From contig JACVTC010000104.1 of the NCBI GenBank assembly GCA_016946835.1, positions 1 through 47,500 on the forward strand: a stretch of 47,500 nucleotides of DNA, read 5' to 3'. The notes below the pieces were generated by a model. The model did no database searches. It saw only the letters and a list, made by a program, of their open reading frames with translations, and was not told the origin of the DNA. Below, one piece after another: positions 21,001 through 30,799 of this stretch (the stretch's first letter is position 1; each line of letters starts with the position of its first letter). Origin of the DNA: Neocallimastix lanati (nom. inval.) (taxonomy: Eukaryota > Neocallimastigomycota > Neocallimastigomycetes > Neocallimastigales > Neocallimastigaceae). A program made the translations under genes and the position numbers.

Positions 21001-22838
21001 TTCTTGCTATTAAAGTTGCATTGGAAGGATGGAGACATTACTTAGAAGGAGCTCGCCATCAGTTTATTATTTATACTGATCATAAGAATTTAACTTTCCC
21101 TCGAAAACCTGAACTTCTTTCCCAACGCCAAATTCGTTGGTATGAATTCTTATCTAGATTTGATTTTAAACTAATTTACAGAGCTGGTAAAAAGTCAGGT
21201 AAACCAGATATTTTATCAAGACGTAGTGATCATTTATTTGCTAGTGTTCGTCCTATTTCATGCGTTATTAATTCATGTAGTTTTAAGAATGATTCTTTAA
21301 TCTCCTCTATTCATGATTCTCTAGCTAATGATGAATTCTATTGCAAAATAACTGAATTTCTTAAAAATGATAAATCAAAAGATCCCCCTTTTAGTAAAAT
21401 CGATAAATTTTCTCTTGACAAAAATGGTTATTTACTTTTTGAAAATTTAATTTATGTTCCCAATAAAATTAGAATAAGAGTTTTAGAACTCCATCATGAC
21501 TCTATTTCTGCTGGTCATTTTGGAATTAATAAAACTATTGAACTTATTTCTCGTAATTTCTGGTGGCCTAAATTACAAAAAGATGTTAAAATGTTTATTA
21601 AATCTTGTGAAATTTGTTCAAAATCCAAAATCCCAAGACATAAGCCATATGGTTTACTTTCTCCACTTTCTACACCAAATAGAGCCTGGTCTGCTATCTC
21701 TATGGATTTTATTGTTGAACTTCCGAAATCCAAAGATATGACCACTATAATGGTTGTTGTGGATCGCTTAACTAAAATGGCTCATTTTATACCTTTTAGA
21801 TGTCTTCCTACTGCTTCTATTGCTGCTGATTCTTTCATTGCTAATATTTTTAAACTTCATGGTTTCCCCGATTCTATTATTTCTGATCGTGGTTCTCAGT
21901 TTACCTCTGATTTTTGGAATCGTCTTTGCTCTCTTTTAAATATTAAGCATTCTTTTTCTACTGCTTATCACCCGCAGACCGATGGTCAAACGGAGAGGGT
22001 GAACTCGATATTGGAACAATATCTTCGTTGTTTCATCAATGAAAAGCAAAATAACTGGCTTGATTTATTACCTTTTGCAGAATTTTCCTATAATAATACT
22101 TTACAACAGTCAATAAATCAATCACCATTTTTTGCAAATTATGGTTTTAATCCGAAATTTAATCCTGAAATTCCTTCAAATGAGAATCCGCATAGAGCTG
22201 AGAAAAGAATATTAAATATTAATGAAAACATTAAATTTTTAAAAGAAAACTTAGAGCAAGCAAAAAAGACTTATAAGAAATATGCAGATCTGAAAAGAAT
22301 GGATTCTCCAGATTTTAAAGTAGGAAATAAAGTTTATCTTTTAAAGGGTAATACAACAAAGAAAAATAGAAAATTATCTGATCAACTAATAGGACCTTTT
22401 GAAATAATAAGAAAAGTTAGTGACTTAGCGTACGAACTTAAACTTCCTAATAATATGCGTTGTCACCCTGTATTTCATGTTTCACTTCTCGAACCTTATC
22501 ATGAAAATGAATTTTCAAACAGAAGAAATACTCGTAGAAGAAATATTAATCTTAATACGGATACAATTGATAGAACTCCTGAAAGAATAATTAAAATGAA
22601 AACCTTTAACAATAAGAATCGTTACTTGATTAAATGGAAAGGATGCGATTTTAGTGAAAATACTTGGATTGATGAAGATCAAATTCTTGATAGACAATTA
22701 ATACAAGAATATTACAGAAAAGAAAAGAAGAACAAATCTTCGAATGTTAACAACGAATTCTGTCAACCACCTGATGATGCAAACGAGTACTATGTTAGAC
22801 ATAAATATCAACCTTTTGTAATTGATCTTCCTTCTTAA
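18072..22838 (+). CDS. gag-pol: Element D gag-pol polyprotein with chromodomain
   Basis: The frame is open from 17979; the first ATG is 18072 (MNQENHQVLPRNNQK), taken as start, and an upstream non-ATG start cannot be excluded. Counting from 18018: CCHC knuckle CYYCKKPGHRYFNC near 268; retropepsin LIDSGSDLNFIHPEF near 360; a Lys/Asp/Ser-rich linker; RT with LVIDYRKLNEM and catalytic SYIDDILIYS near 803; RNase H VETDASNFAVG near 950; integrase zinc finger (HHDSISAGH ... CEICSKSK) near 1157; DDE core at SMDFIVELP (~1228), ISDRGSQF (~1289) and DGQTERVN (~1324); chromodomain RYLIKWKGCDFSENTWID near 1535. One frame holds gag and pol, as in Tf1. No stop, frameshift or lost catalytic residue was seen. 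It is a close relative of the element B protein. Confidence 0.97.
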   Translation: MNQENHQVLPRNNQKIVNEPPLFSGIKKDFDGFLTRAEIAMEANPQGFNSDHTKVRFIISYLVGDPLIWASNLRRNNDPLLNVYEDFIQELRNQFGEQDMSTVVANGKLCSIRQHKFGHVSEYINEFNKISRHSDFNDSAKIYMFVKGLHYKMREHLAVVNPNPNNLRRLFTDVLSIESLTKRHEINEFFYHNYYHRKEINNNNHVSTSDPMEIDLYRIKRGQTNTSYFPSNQKLYQENSNSRDEERRKGLCYYCKKPGHRYFNCPNKKKPARVKIISKQENTATTPSSSLRRIRRINSQEDIVKVRKIVEEQNSLLTKKSNIIDFYIKTNDTEEVKARVLIDSGSDLNFIHPEFAKAFGIKTKEIEEPFRVTGLGYGVSSVKKETEKCVLRLRNHLETIQLYVLRIPDVDIILGLPWINKHSPYNYHDAKKISFGSGFCARHCNNGKRKRKNKNKKRNKGKEPATNLEENKVIIEESRKRKPLFDSDSDSDSEEEISIRGRRTRIRTCSESNNYDSDSDINDTFMLDNFSDSISDSDNFSDSDDIIVMNCDSKISTNSLRILKKICESSKCKKLNVIEKCNDENNNLNKDGEKVEVPEIYLMFKEVFNENNCNVLPPHRNYDCEIKLKDNCSLFYGPLYPLTETEREELKKYLEENLKKGFIRKSSSPAGAPILFVRKKDGTYRLVIDYRKLNEMTIRNSYPLPLISELLDRVKGAKYFTKLDLKSAYNLVRIKEGDEYKTAFRTRYGHFEYLVMPFGLKNAPATFQHFINDVLSDYLDDFVISYIDDILIYSNTLEEHHVHVKKVLRKLLENHLVVKLEKCEFDVTETTFLGYVLSRDGIKMDKEKVKAILDWPVPTNVKEIQSFIGLCNYYRIFIKDFAKIANPLHKLTRKNVPFNWSSEQQKAFDTLKELFTTAPILKHPDSNKQFIVETDASNFAVGAILSQEFDGHLHPIAFISTSLTKSQRNYPIYDKELLAIKVALEGWRHYLEGARHQFIIYTDHKNLTFPRKPELLSQRQIRWYEFLSRFDFKLIYRAGKKSGKPDILSRRSDHLFASVRPISCVINSCSFKNDSLISSIHDSLANDEFYCKITEFLKNDKSKDPPFSKIDKFSLDKNGYLLFENLIYVPNKIRIRVLELHHDSISAGHFGINKTIELISRNFWWPKLQKDVKMFIKSCEICSKSKIPRHKPYGLLSPLSTPNRAWSAISMDFIVELPKSKDMTTIMVVVDRLTKMAHFIPFRCLPTASIAADSFIANIFKLHGFPDSIISDRGSQFTSDFWNRLCSLLNIKHSFSTAYHPQTDGQTERVNSILEQYLRCFINEKQNNWLDLLPFAEFSYNNTLQQSINQSPFFANYGFNPKFNPEIPSNENPHRAEKRILNINENIKFLKENLEQAKKTYKKYADLKRMDSPDFKVGNKVYLLKGNTTKKNRKLSDQLIGPFEIIRKVSDLAYELKLPNNMRCHPVFHVSLLEPYHENEFSNRRNTRRRNINLNTDTIDRTPERIIKMKTFNNKNRYLIKWKGCDFSENTWIDEDQILDRQLIQEYYRKEKKNKSSNVNNEFCQPPDDANEYYVRHKYQPFVIDLPS

Positions 22839-22843
22839 AGTTA

Positions 22844-22875
22844 ATCTCGCAGGAGCTCGACTTAAGGGGCGAGAT
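22844..22875 (+). promoter_or_regulatory. Element D polypurine tract in a hairpin
   Basis: AAGGGGCGAGA lies immediately upstream of the 3' LTR. ATCTCGC (22844-22850) and GCGAGAT (22869-22875) form a perfect 7-bp stem that ends at the LTR boundary and includes part of the purine tract. Confidence 0.75.
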
Positions 22876-23648
22876 TGTAAAGATATTATTAATATCTTTA
22901 TAAATTTTAATTAAATTTAATCATAAATTTAAGTAAAATTGAAATAAATCTATTAAAAATCACGTGTATAAAATTATTGCAAATAATTTTAAACAAAACT
23001 TCGACTTCTTCCCAATCATATTAATAAATTAAAAATTTCTCTTGTGAAACTAGTAATTGAAAATCATTTCTTTTTATGTAATTTAATTTAAATAATAAGA
23101 GTTAAGGTTTTTTACAAGATAAATTAACAACATGAAACTATGCAATTAGTCATGTTGAAACTTGCGGCATTTTATGCTAAAATCATATTAAATAATTATG
23201 ACAACTTTTATATTAATTTTAAATAGAAAATATAATAAGAATTTATTAATAATATTTAAATAATAAATAAATAATAAATGAACTCGATTGAAATTGTTTA
23301 TATTTATTTTAGTTATTAATTATAATTCTCTTTATTTAGTAATAGTTAATTATTTATTATTAGTTTAGGTTAGTATTGTTTTTAAATAAATAGTTAGATA
23401 ATATAATTCAATAGGAATTATATATTATAAATGTAATAAGATAAAAATATAAATAGTTAACCAAATTTCATGTATTTTAATCGATGTAATTGTTATTAAC
23501 GATTTATTGTTAATAACACTAATAATTAATAAAGATTAATTTAAAATCTAAATATAATAAAACTTATTTGTTTATAAAACATTTTTGTGTTATTTAGTGT
23601 TATTATAATTTTTGACTTATAATCTATTTTTTAAATCAAAACTTTATA
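22876..23648 (+). repeat. Element D 3' LTR
   Basis: A 773-bp copy of the 5' LTR, followed directly by the target duplication tttcc. Confidence 0.97.
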
Positions 23649-23653
23649 TTTCC

Positions 23654-24770
23654 TTATTGCCTCGGAGTACCTTTTTGAATTTCTACCCCATTCGATTCAT
23701 TTTCTTCATTTGAGTTGTAATTGTCGGCAAATAGGTTGTATTTACTCAAATCTTCTTCATGCGATTCTGCTGAAAATGACTTCTTCTTATATTTAGAATC
23801 ATATTTTCTATTATTATGTTTATTGTTTGAAGGACAAAATTTTGCAATATGTCCTTTCTTCTTACATTTATAGCATATTCTTTTATCTTTATTATCTTCT
23901 CTGTTAAAATTATTTATTTTATTGTTCCTTTTAATGTAGTTGGCTTCAGGCTTGGTATTATTATTCTCTCTATTTCTAATGATTCCTTTCTGCTTTTGTA
24001 ACTGCTTGAGTGTTGGTACAACATCAATCATATATGCCATAAGATTATCCCAATTTTTTCTATGAAATATCATGTTTGATGTGATGCATATGTATGATGG
24101 AAGCATGTTGTACAAGCATTTAAATTTCTTTTCATCTGAATACACCTCCCCTAAATCTTCCAGTTCTTCATACAAATAATTAACATTAGATATGAATATG
24201 GCAAAGTCATCTTCCATATCATATTTTTTTATTTTCTATTTTTTCTTTTATATCTTCTATTCTTTCCTCTCTTGATTTTCTATAAGACTCTTTTAGAATG
24301 TTCCAGATCTCAAAACAAGTATAAGCACTGAAATTAATTTCTTCTTTTATTTGGTCGCTCACACTGTTGCTTAGAATGTATTTTGCATGTGCTTCATCGT
24401 TCAACATTTCATCTGTAACATTTAAATCGTATACGAAACGAGTGCTACCCCTGACTCTTTTATATTTTGATCTGTCACCTATTGGAATGCTTACTAACTT
24501 AACTTTTTTAATTATATCTTCATATATATAATCGTCTAGACAATTCATTTCAAGAACATTTTCAATATCTGGTACCCAAATAGAATAATTTTCTATTCCT
24601 CTTAAAAGAGTTTTGGTACCAACAGCATTTGAAAAACGGCTTGTTTTTCTTTCCTTAATATTTTTATTTCTATCGACATTAGTTCGTTCAAAAAGCGGTT
24701 GGTATTCTTCTTCATCTTCACTTGAAGTAGCTTCCTTTTTTTCTTTATTTTTGATACCAAAATCGCCCAT
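23654..24770 (-). pseudogene. gag: Element C Ty1/copia gag, one frameshift
   Basis: The frame 24770-24219 starts MGDFGIKNKEKKE and contains a copia-type gag N-terminal region (LRGIENYSIWVPDIENVL, then AYTCFEIWNILKESYRKSR). It stops after IENKKI. The next frame, 24217-23654, carries on the same protein (KYDMEDDFAIFISNVNYLYE), so one extra A in the 7-A run near 24226-24232 is the break. A CCHC zinc knuckle CYKCKKKGHIAKFC lies near residue 115 of the second part. Gag ends GTPRQ* five bases before the insertion point of element D. The pol sequence resumes in the +1 frame beyond that insertion. Confidence 0.88.
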
Positions 24771-24780
24771 TTTAAATTGC

Positions 24781-26614
24781 CTTGTTAAAGTTTTGATATT
24801 TAATTTTATAGGTGAAATTTTGCCAATCGGTTTTTTTTTTAAGTCACTGAGACTCTTAATCTTTTGTTTTATTTTACTATATTTTAGAACACTATATTAT
24901 TAATTATATTAATAATGCATACTTTTTATATATACTTTTACATGGTAATACATATACTAATAAACGATTGAACCATATCTGTATCACATTAACAATCAAT
25001 CATATATTTATATGATCTAGCCATAATACATTAGATACACAAAATACAATACATAAATTATACATATATTTAATCTAATACTTATACATAAAATATATTA
25101 TTAATAGCTATAATTAATATTAAACTTTAATAAATAATTCATAATATTTTAACATTTTCTATTTCAGAAATAATTTTTTGTACGTTATAATATTTTTGTA
25201 TGAAATATGATTAATAAAGAATTATATAACAAATTTTGGAGAGAAGTATAAATTATAAACTTAAAATAGAAGAATCAATATCATATTATGAATTATGAAC
25301 AGAATATTCTATTTTAGTAGTAAATATTATATATATATTATGAATTTTCTATAGTAAATTCTACAAAGTTAAGTATAATTAATATTCTTCTTTATTAAAT
25401 TATATTAAATTATTCTCATATTTTCATATTAATATTAAATTATTAATTATTTTAATAATGATGTTTATTATAATACCATTCTATATATATATATTCCATT
25501 TAGAAAATACACCATAGGAAAGCAATAAAAATATGATAATGAAGATTTTCTATTTCAGAAATAATTTTTTGTACGAAATATGACTAATAAAGAATTGTAT
25601 AACAAATTTTGAAGATGAATTATGAACAGAATATTCCATTTTAGTAGTAATTATTTTATATGTTAAAGTGCTAAGTGTATTATTTACTTATTATTTAAGT
25701 AAATAATACAATATATATATGAATGTATTTTCATATATTGAAATTAATTTAATTTAATCTCCATTAATTATTTTTCATTAGTTATTACATAATTAGAAAA
25801 AATTTTTTTTTTTTTTTTTTTTTTTTTTGTATTTAAATTAAATATTTAATTGTTTAATTTAAAGAAATAAAATTTTATTTTGAAAACTACTTTTTTAATA
25901 TAATTATTATTAAACTAATTATAATTATAAAAATATGTAAAAAATAAAAAAAAAAATTAACCTAAAGTCAATAAATAATATTTATCTTATTTTTTTTTTT
26001 TTTTACAAAAAAAAAAAAAAAAAATTATTAAAAATATTGGTAGATTGAAACAAACAAACAAAAAAAAAAAAAAAATACTTTACAAAATAATTAACAAATG
26101 TAATAATATATTAATTAAAGTAATAATATAATATAATCTGGTATAATAAATGAATAAAATATATAAAAATGTTGTATACTTTTTTAAAAAGATTCAATAT
26201 AACTAATTTTTTTTATTATTTTTCTTTTTTTTTTTTTTTTTTTTTTTTATTTTTAGTGATAACTATTTTTTTTTTATTAATTTTCTTTAATTGTACATTG
26301 TACATATATATATTATAAAAAAAAAAAAAAAAAAAAGATTAAACATTTTTTACTTTTCATTTTATTTTAGTTACAAAAAAACTTTTAATAAATCTTTTCA
26401 CATGACCAAAACTTTTGAAAAAATATATAAAATATTTATTGTTATTTTCATTAAATAATTATTTTATAACTTACTTAACAATATAACAAAAATGATATAC
26501 TATTATTATTAATTTATAATAAAATTATTATTTATGTTTATTATACATTATTATATTATATTATATTATTGTGTTATTATTATTTTTTTTTTTAATTTTT
26601 GATATTTTTATTTT
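24781..26614. other. AT-rich stretch without genes
   Basis: No frame with coding character was seen on either strand. It begins with the leader of element C gag. Long T and A tracts lie at about 25801-25828, 25991-26004, 26010-26024, 26060-26075, 26227-26248 and 26317-26336. The only structure noticed is the pair of direct repeats listed separately. Confidence 0.7.
25154..25655 (+). repeat. Imperfect direct repeat pair
   Basis: About 25154-25330 and 25545-25655 share blocks: attttctatttcagaaat, then ttttttgtac, atatga.taataaagaatt, and later tgaattatgaacagaat and ttttagtagtaa. The second copy lacks an internal segment of roughly 60 bp. Origin unknown. Confidence 0.75.
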
Positions 26615-26896
26615 TTTCATAATTTTAACTATTTTTATTTTAAACCCATAAACTTAAAATGATATAATGTTGGAATACCAACATTAATAGTGAAATGGGC
26701 TATCATAGATTATAATTTTAAATATTTTTTATTTTAAACCCATAAACCTAAATGATATAATGTTGGAATACCAACATTAATAGTGAAATGGGCTATCATA
26801 GATTATAATTTTAAATATTTTTTATTTTAAACCCATAAACCTAAATGATATAATATTGGAATACCAACATTAGTAATGAAATGGGCTATCATAGAA
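26615..26896 (-). repeat. 93-94 bp tandem triplication of the CPBP gene 3' end
   Basis: The motif taaacccataaac recurs at 26641, 26735 and 26828, spacings of 94 and 93. Each copy contains the last ~20 codons of the protease gene (minus strand), the stop codon and about 30 bp of downstream sequence. Only the right-most copy is joined to the gene. The two downstream copies agree more with each other than with the gene copy (for example aatgttgg against aatattgg), so they were amplified after the first duplication. Confidence 0.9.
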
Positions 26897-27453
26897 GCTA
26901 AAAGATGGCCATCATAGTCATATGTTGATGTTAATACTAATCCTGAAACAAAGTAGGTTGGTACAGTATTAATATGTTGTAATGCTCTTTGAAAACTGAA
27001 ATTATAGTGACCTACAGCGAATACAATATTGGCTATAATGTATGCTAAAACCTTTGAATATTTTTTTAAATTACCAAAGATAAGTTTTCTACATACAACT
27101 TCTTCAAGAATTGGTGGAATACCACCAAGAAAGACCATAGATATTAATGGTACTTCCTTAATCATTTTCATTAATGTCAAATAATTTGGGTCATTTTTAA
27201 AAGGAAGATATTTTGCAGAAGTATATAAAACAGTTAAAGAACCAACGGCACCAACGACACCGTGAAGGTACACTTTTGGCATTGTAAATTGCTTTACAAA
27301 ATCTACAAGTGAACTTTTTAACCATTCAAAAAAACTCTTTTTGGGGGGTTCACTTTGAGAAGTTATTTCTTCAGTTGTGGAATCTTTGTTTTTATTTTGA
27401 ACATTTCTTTTTTTAAGATTTTGTTCTTGATTTGAAATTCCGTTTTTCTCCAT
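26827..27453 (-). CDS. CPBP-family intramembrane glutamic/metal protease
   Basis: A 208-residue protein; the ATG at 27453 is preceded by A/T tracts typical of 5' flanks here. Residues 1-40 are polar and Lys/Glu/Asn-rich, probably cytosolic. From 60 onward there are about five hydrophobic segments (61-80, 101-117, 135-150, 163-178, 184-205). The CPBP (CAAX protease/Abi, Pfam PF02517) motifs are in order: EEVVCR at 117-122 (motif EExxxR), FAVGH at 145-149 (FxxxH), and HFITN at 191-195 (HxxxN). All expected catalytic Glu and His residues are present. Family members are membrane proteases, including CAAX-prenyl endopeptidases and many bacterial proteins of unknown substrate. The short size resembles the bacterial type, so transfer from bacteria is possible but not shown. 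There is no intron. Confidence 0.85.
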   Translation of the reverse strand: MEKNGISNQEQNLKKRNVQNKNKDSTTEEITSQSEPPKKSFFEWLKSSLVDFVKQFTMPKVYLHGVVGAVGSLTVLYTSAKYLPFKNDPNYLTLMKMIKEVPLISMVFLGGIPPILEEVVCRKLIFGNLKKYSKVLAYIIANIVFAVGHYNFSFQRALQHINTVPTYFVSGLVLTSTYDYDGHLLASMIAHFITNVGIPILYHLGLWV

Positions 27454-28064
27454 TTTTTTTTTTTTTTAAAAAAAATTAATTAATTATATATTTTGTTTTT
27501 ATTATAATTTTATTAATTTACTTTCATATAATTTTATTTTTTTTTTTTTTTTATTTTAATTTTTATTTATTTTATTATAATAATTATTAATTTTTTTTTT
27601 TTTTGAGAAAAAAAAAGAGGTAATAATAATTTATATATATATGTATTTTTTAAATTATACTTTTAATTGAAACACAAATAATAATTATATATTTTATACT
27701 ATATTAATAAATTTGAATCAATAATGAATCAAAATACATATAATATATTATTATAAAGAATATGTTAGATATTACAAGTAATATCTAATATATTATGATA
27801 TATTTTTAATTAAAAATTATTTTTATATAGGTATTTTGTATATTATAAAGTATCCTATATTTTTATTATTTAATAAATTACTTTTTTGTATTATTATTAT
27901 ATTATATTCATAATATGATAATAATAATATATTGTTAGAAATAAAGTTTAATATTATTATATTAAATAATAAATATAAATAAACTTATATAAATCATTAA
28001 TTATCAATATAATAGTATAAATTGTCTAATAGTGGCGTACATAATATCACATGATATACAATAG
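27454..28064. other. AT-rich intergenic region with palindromes
   Basis: No gene seen. A near-perfect hairpin lies at 27759-27794 (17-bp arms, 16 matching, 2-nt loop). Another lies at about 27891-27927, with TTATTATTAT at one end and ATAATAATAA at the other around TTCA. Poly(T) tracts occur just upstream of the protease gene. Confidence 0.65.
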
Positions 28065-28489
28065 ATATATGTAGGGGAGGTTGCATTACGCCAATTTTTC
28101 ACGTGATATATATAAATTTGTGGCTATAGCTATATTATGCTACATAATATTATTTTATTGTATTATTTTGTTATTTCACTTTTTAAATTAATTATTAAGT
28201 GAATAATTAAATAAATCATATAATGGTTAGATTTTATGATTTTAATTCTTTTATTTAAATGCTAATAATAACAAATTATATAAAAATATAAATGTTATTA
28301 AAAATATAAATATTATTAATAATAATTCTCTTATTTAAATGTTATTAAAAAAAATAATAATTATAATGATAAAATTATTAATTATAGAGACGTATTTGAA
28401 AATTTATTTAAACTGTATATATTTAATTAGCTTTATAAATTAAATTTTTGAATGATTATCCCTCATTTTTTAATTATTTATTATAAAAT

Positions 28490-29552
28490 AATATTTATAT
28501 TATATTATTTAAATCAGTTAAACAATCAAACCACAAATTAATAGTATTATTTCTATCATATTTAGTATCAATTAACTTGGTTTCAATATTTTTGTAGTGT
28601 TCAATTAAGACACTGATTTCATTAGTTTTATTTATTGCTCTTTTTTTTATTTTCCAAATTCCTCTTATTTTTCTTTGATAATCATAATATGGTAAATGTT
28701 TAAGTTTATTTAATTTATCTATTAATTCATAATAAGATGGTATTGTTGGAAATAAATTATTTAAATAACTGTTGATTCTGAAACTATAATATTATTGTTA
28801 TATGTATTAGCATTTTTTTTTTTAATTTTTTAAATATTTTATATATTTCTTGTTCTTTATTTTGTAATATTGCAAAAGAAGTAGTGTAAAAACTATCTAA
28901 TTCTTTAGCGTAAGTTCTTGTAATAAATAATTGATAACTAAATTTAGGGGCAATATAAAATGTACCATCAACAAATATATCATTATTATATTCCCTAAAT
29001 AATTTTACTTGAAAAGGAGATTGAAAAATTATTAAATTAATATTTTTTGAATATCATAAAATTTTCACCTCACTTTGTTTTATATTGTTTTATAATATTT
29101 AGATTCATTAGGAATTTCAGTAAATGTTGTTACATTGGATGGTAGTTTTTATTTAAATTTCTTGATATTTGGGATTTAATTGAATTATATTCTGAACATA
29201 TAAATCTCATTTCTTTAGAAATTTTATTATATAGGGGTTTTATTTTTATACCATAAGGAATTGAACTTTTTTCAATTCCATCTTTAATTTTATGTTTCAT
29301 TATAGATAGAGATATATCGTATTCTTTTTCAGGATGATTATGTGAACTATCATATTTTAAGATTTCTTTCTTATTTAAAATAATAAAAGATTTACATTTA
29401 TTTCTGTACATAAACTTTTGAATTATCTTTTCTTATATATGAAAAATTAAATTTATATTTTTTATTGATAATAATTTATTTTTTTCCTTTGTTAGACTCA
29501 TTTACATCAATAATTAGATTTTCTTCCATTTCTATATTTTTATAAATATTTT
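28490..29552 (-). pseudogene. FLYWCH zinc finger / MULE transposase remnant
   Basis: Read on the minus strand: ENLIIDVNESNKGK, then (shifted) KYKFNFSYIRKDNSKVY, then (shifted) NKCKSFIILNKKEILKYDSS with HNHPEKE. This is a FLYWCH-type DNA-binding finger, with Cys and the HxH pair visible. Further on are FTEIPNESKYYKT, FQSPFQVKLFREYN and the MULE core FVDGTFYIAPKFSYQLFITR, containing the first catalytic Asp. The last part reads NNLFPTIPSYYELIDKLNKL to WFDCLTD, the usual C-terminal region. Between about 28790 and 28830 the stretch that should hold the second Asp and the catalytic Glu is missing. At least four frame changes and one internal deletion make it inactive. Confidence 0.82.
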
Positions 29553-29639
29553 TTAATTATATAATTAAAATTATTATATTAATTATCCAATATTATTCTA
29601 AATACTAATTTTGAAAAATTAGTTTTTCAATTATTTGTA

Positions 29640-30550
29640 AAAAAAAAATAAATAAATAAAGAATGTAATAGTAAGTACAAGTATACAAAATAAAATAAAA
29701 TAAATAGTAGAATATAAATATAAGTACAGATTGAATAAAATAAAATAAAATAAATAGTAGAATATAAATATAAGTACAGATTGAATAAAATAAAATAAAA
29801 TAAAATAAAATAAATAGTAGAATATAAATATAAGTACAGATTGAATAAAATAAAATAAAATAAAATAAAATAAAATAAAATAAAATAAAATAAAATAAAA
29901 TAAAATAAAATAAAATAAAATAAAATAAAATAAAATAAAATAAAATAAAATAAAATAAAATAAAATAAAATAAAATAAATAAAATAAAATAAAATAAAAT
30001 AAAATAAAATAAAATAAATAAATAAAATAAAATAAAATAAAATAAATAAATAAAATAAAATAAAATAAAATAAAATAAAATAAAATAAAATAAAATAAAA
30101 TAAAATAAAATAAAATAAAATAAAATAAAATAAAATAAAATAAAATAAAATAAATAAATAGTAGAATATTAAACATAAAGTACAGATCGAACAAAATAAA
30201 ATAAAATAAAATAAATAGTAGAATATAAATATAAGTACAGATTGAATAAAATAAAATAAAATAAAATAAAATAAAATAAAACAAATATTAGAATATTAAA
30301 TATAAAGTACAGATTGAATAAAATAAAATAAAATAAAATAAAATAAATAGTAGAATATTAAACATAAAGTACAGATCGAACAAAATAAAATAAAATAAAA
30401 TAAATAGTAGAATATAAATATAAGTACAGATTGAATAAAATAAAATAAAATAAAATAAAATAAAATAAAATAAAACAAATATTAGAATATTAAATATAAA
30501 GTACAGATTGAATAAAATAAAATAAAATAAAATAAAATAAAATAAAATAA
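29640..30550 (+). repeat. Compound (AAAAT)n satellite with ~30-bp spacer units
   Basis: Long runs of the pentamer taaaa are interrupted by about nine copies of a spacer of the type gtagaatataaatataag followed by tacagattgaa. Variants include attagaatattaaatataa and spacers ending acagatcgaac. The pure pentamer run is longest at about 29845-30150, with occasional four-base slips. The array lies inside the MULE. Confidence 0.95.
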
Positions 30551-30799
30551 AGTAAATATTTATTATTATTTTTAATTAAAGAATATTAAAGTCAATTTAT
30601 TTTTAAAAATAAAATGTTTTATTTAATTATATATGTTAGAAAGCAAAAAAATCATTTATATTTAATGAGATTATTAACAATCAATAACATTGTTTTATAT
30701 ATTAAATTACATCATCAATTGAATACAATAAAAATGTAAAAAATTTTCATTTCTAAAACATTGATCTGTAATATTCTTTAATAAAAAAAAATATTAGAT

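Larger units (their letters stand above)
16866..23648 (+). mobile_element. Element D: complete chromodomain Ty3/gypsy retrotransposon
   Basis: LTRs at 16866-17638 and 22876-23648 are both 773 bp and no difference was seen by eye. They start TGTAAAG and end CTTTATA. The element is flanked by the 5-bp duplication tttcc at 16861-16865 and 23649-23653. Between the LTRs are a primer site, a 0.4-kb leader, one open gag-pol frame and a purine tract. It sits inside the copia element C. All parts look intact, so this is a recent and possibly active insertion. Confidence 0.97.
13450..24780 (-). mobile_element. Element C: Ty1/copia retrotransposon, truncated and interrupted by D
   Basis: Gag lies right of element D and protease-integrase-RT lies left of it, all on the minus strand; joined across D they give the normal copia order gag-PR-IN-RT. 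The 3' end is missing at about 13450. No 5' LTR could be identified beyond 24780 because no second copy is present to compare with. Frameshifts in gag and between IN and RT make this a dead copy. Confidence 0.85.

Noticed and set aside
28020-28064. ggcgtac ... gtaggggagg considered as the outer MULE terminus
   Set aside because: The 9-bp duplication atatatgta and the match to the right TIR set the boundary at 28074.
29631-30284. Open frame of Phe/Ile/Leu/Tyr only on the minus strand
   Set aside because: It is the translation of the (AAAAT)n satellite; the pentamer has no stop codon in this direction. The same holds for 30296-30478.
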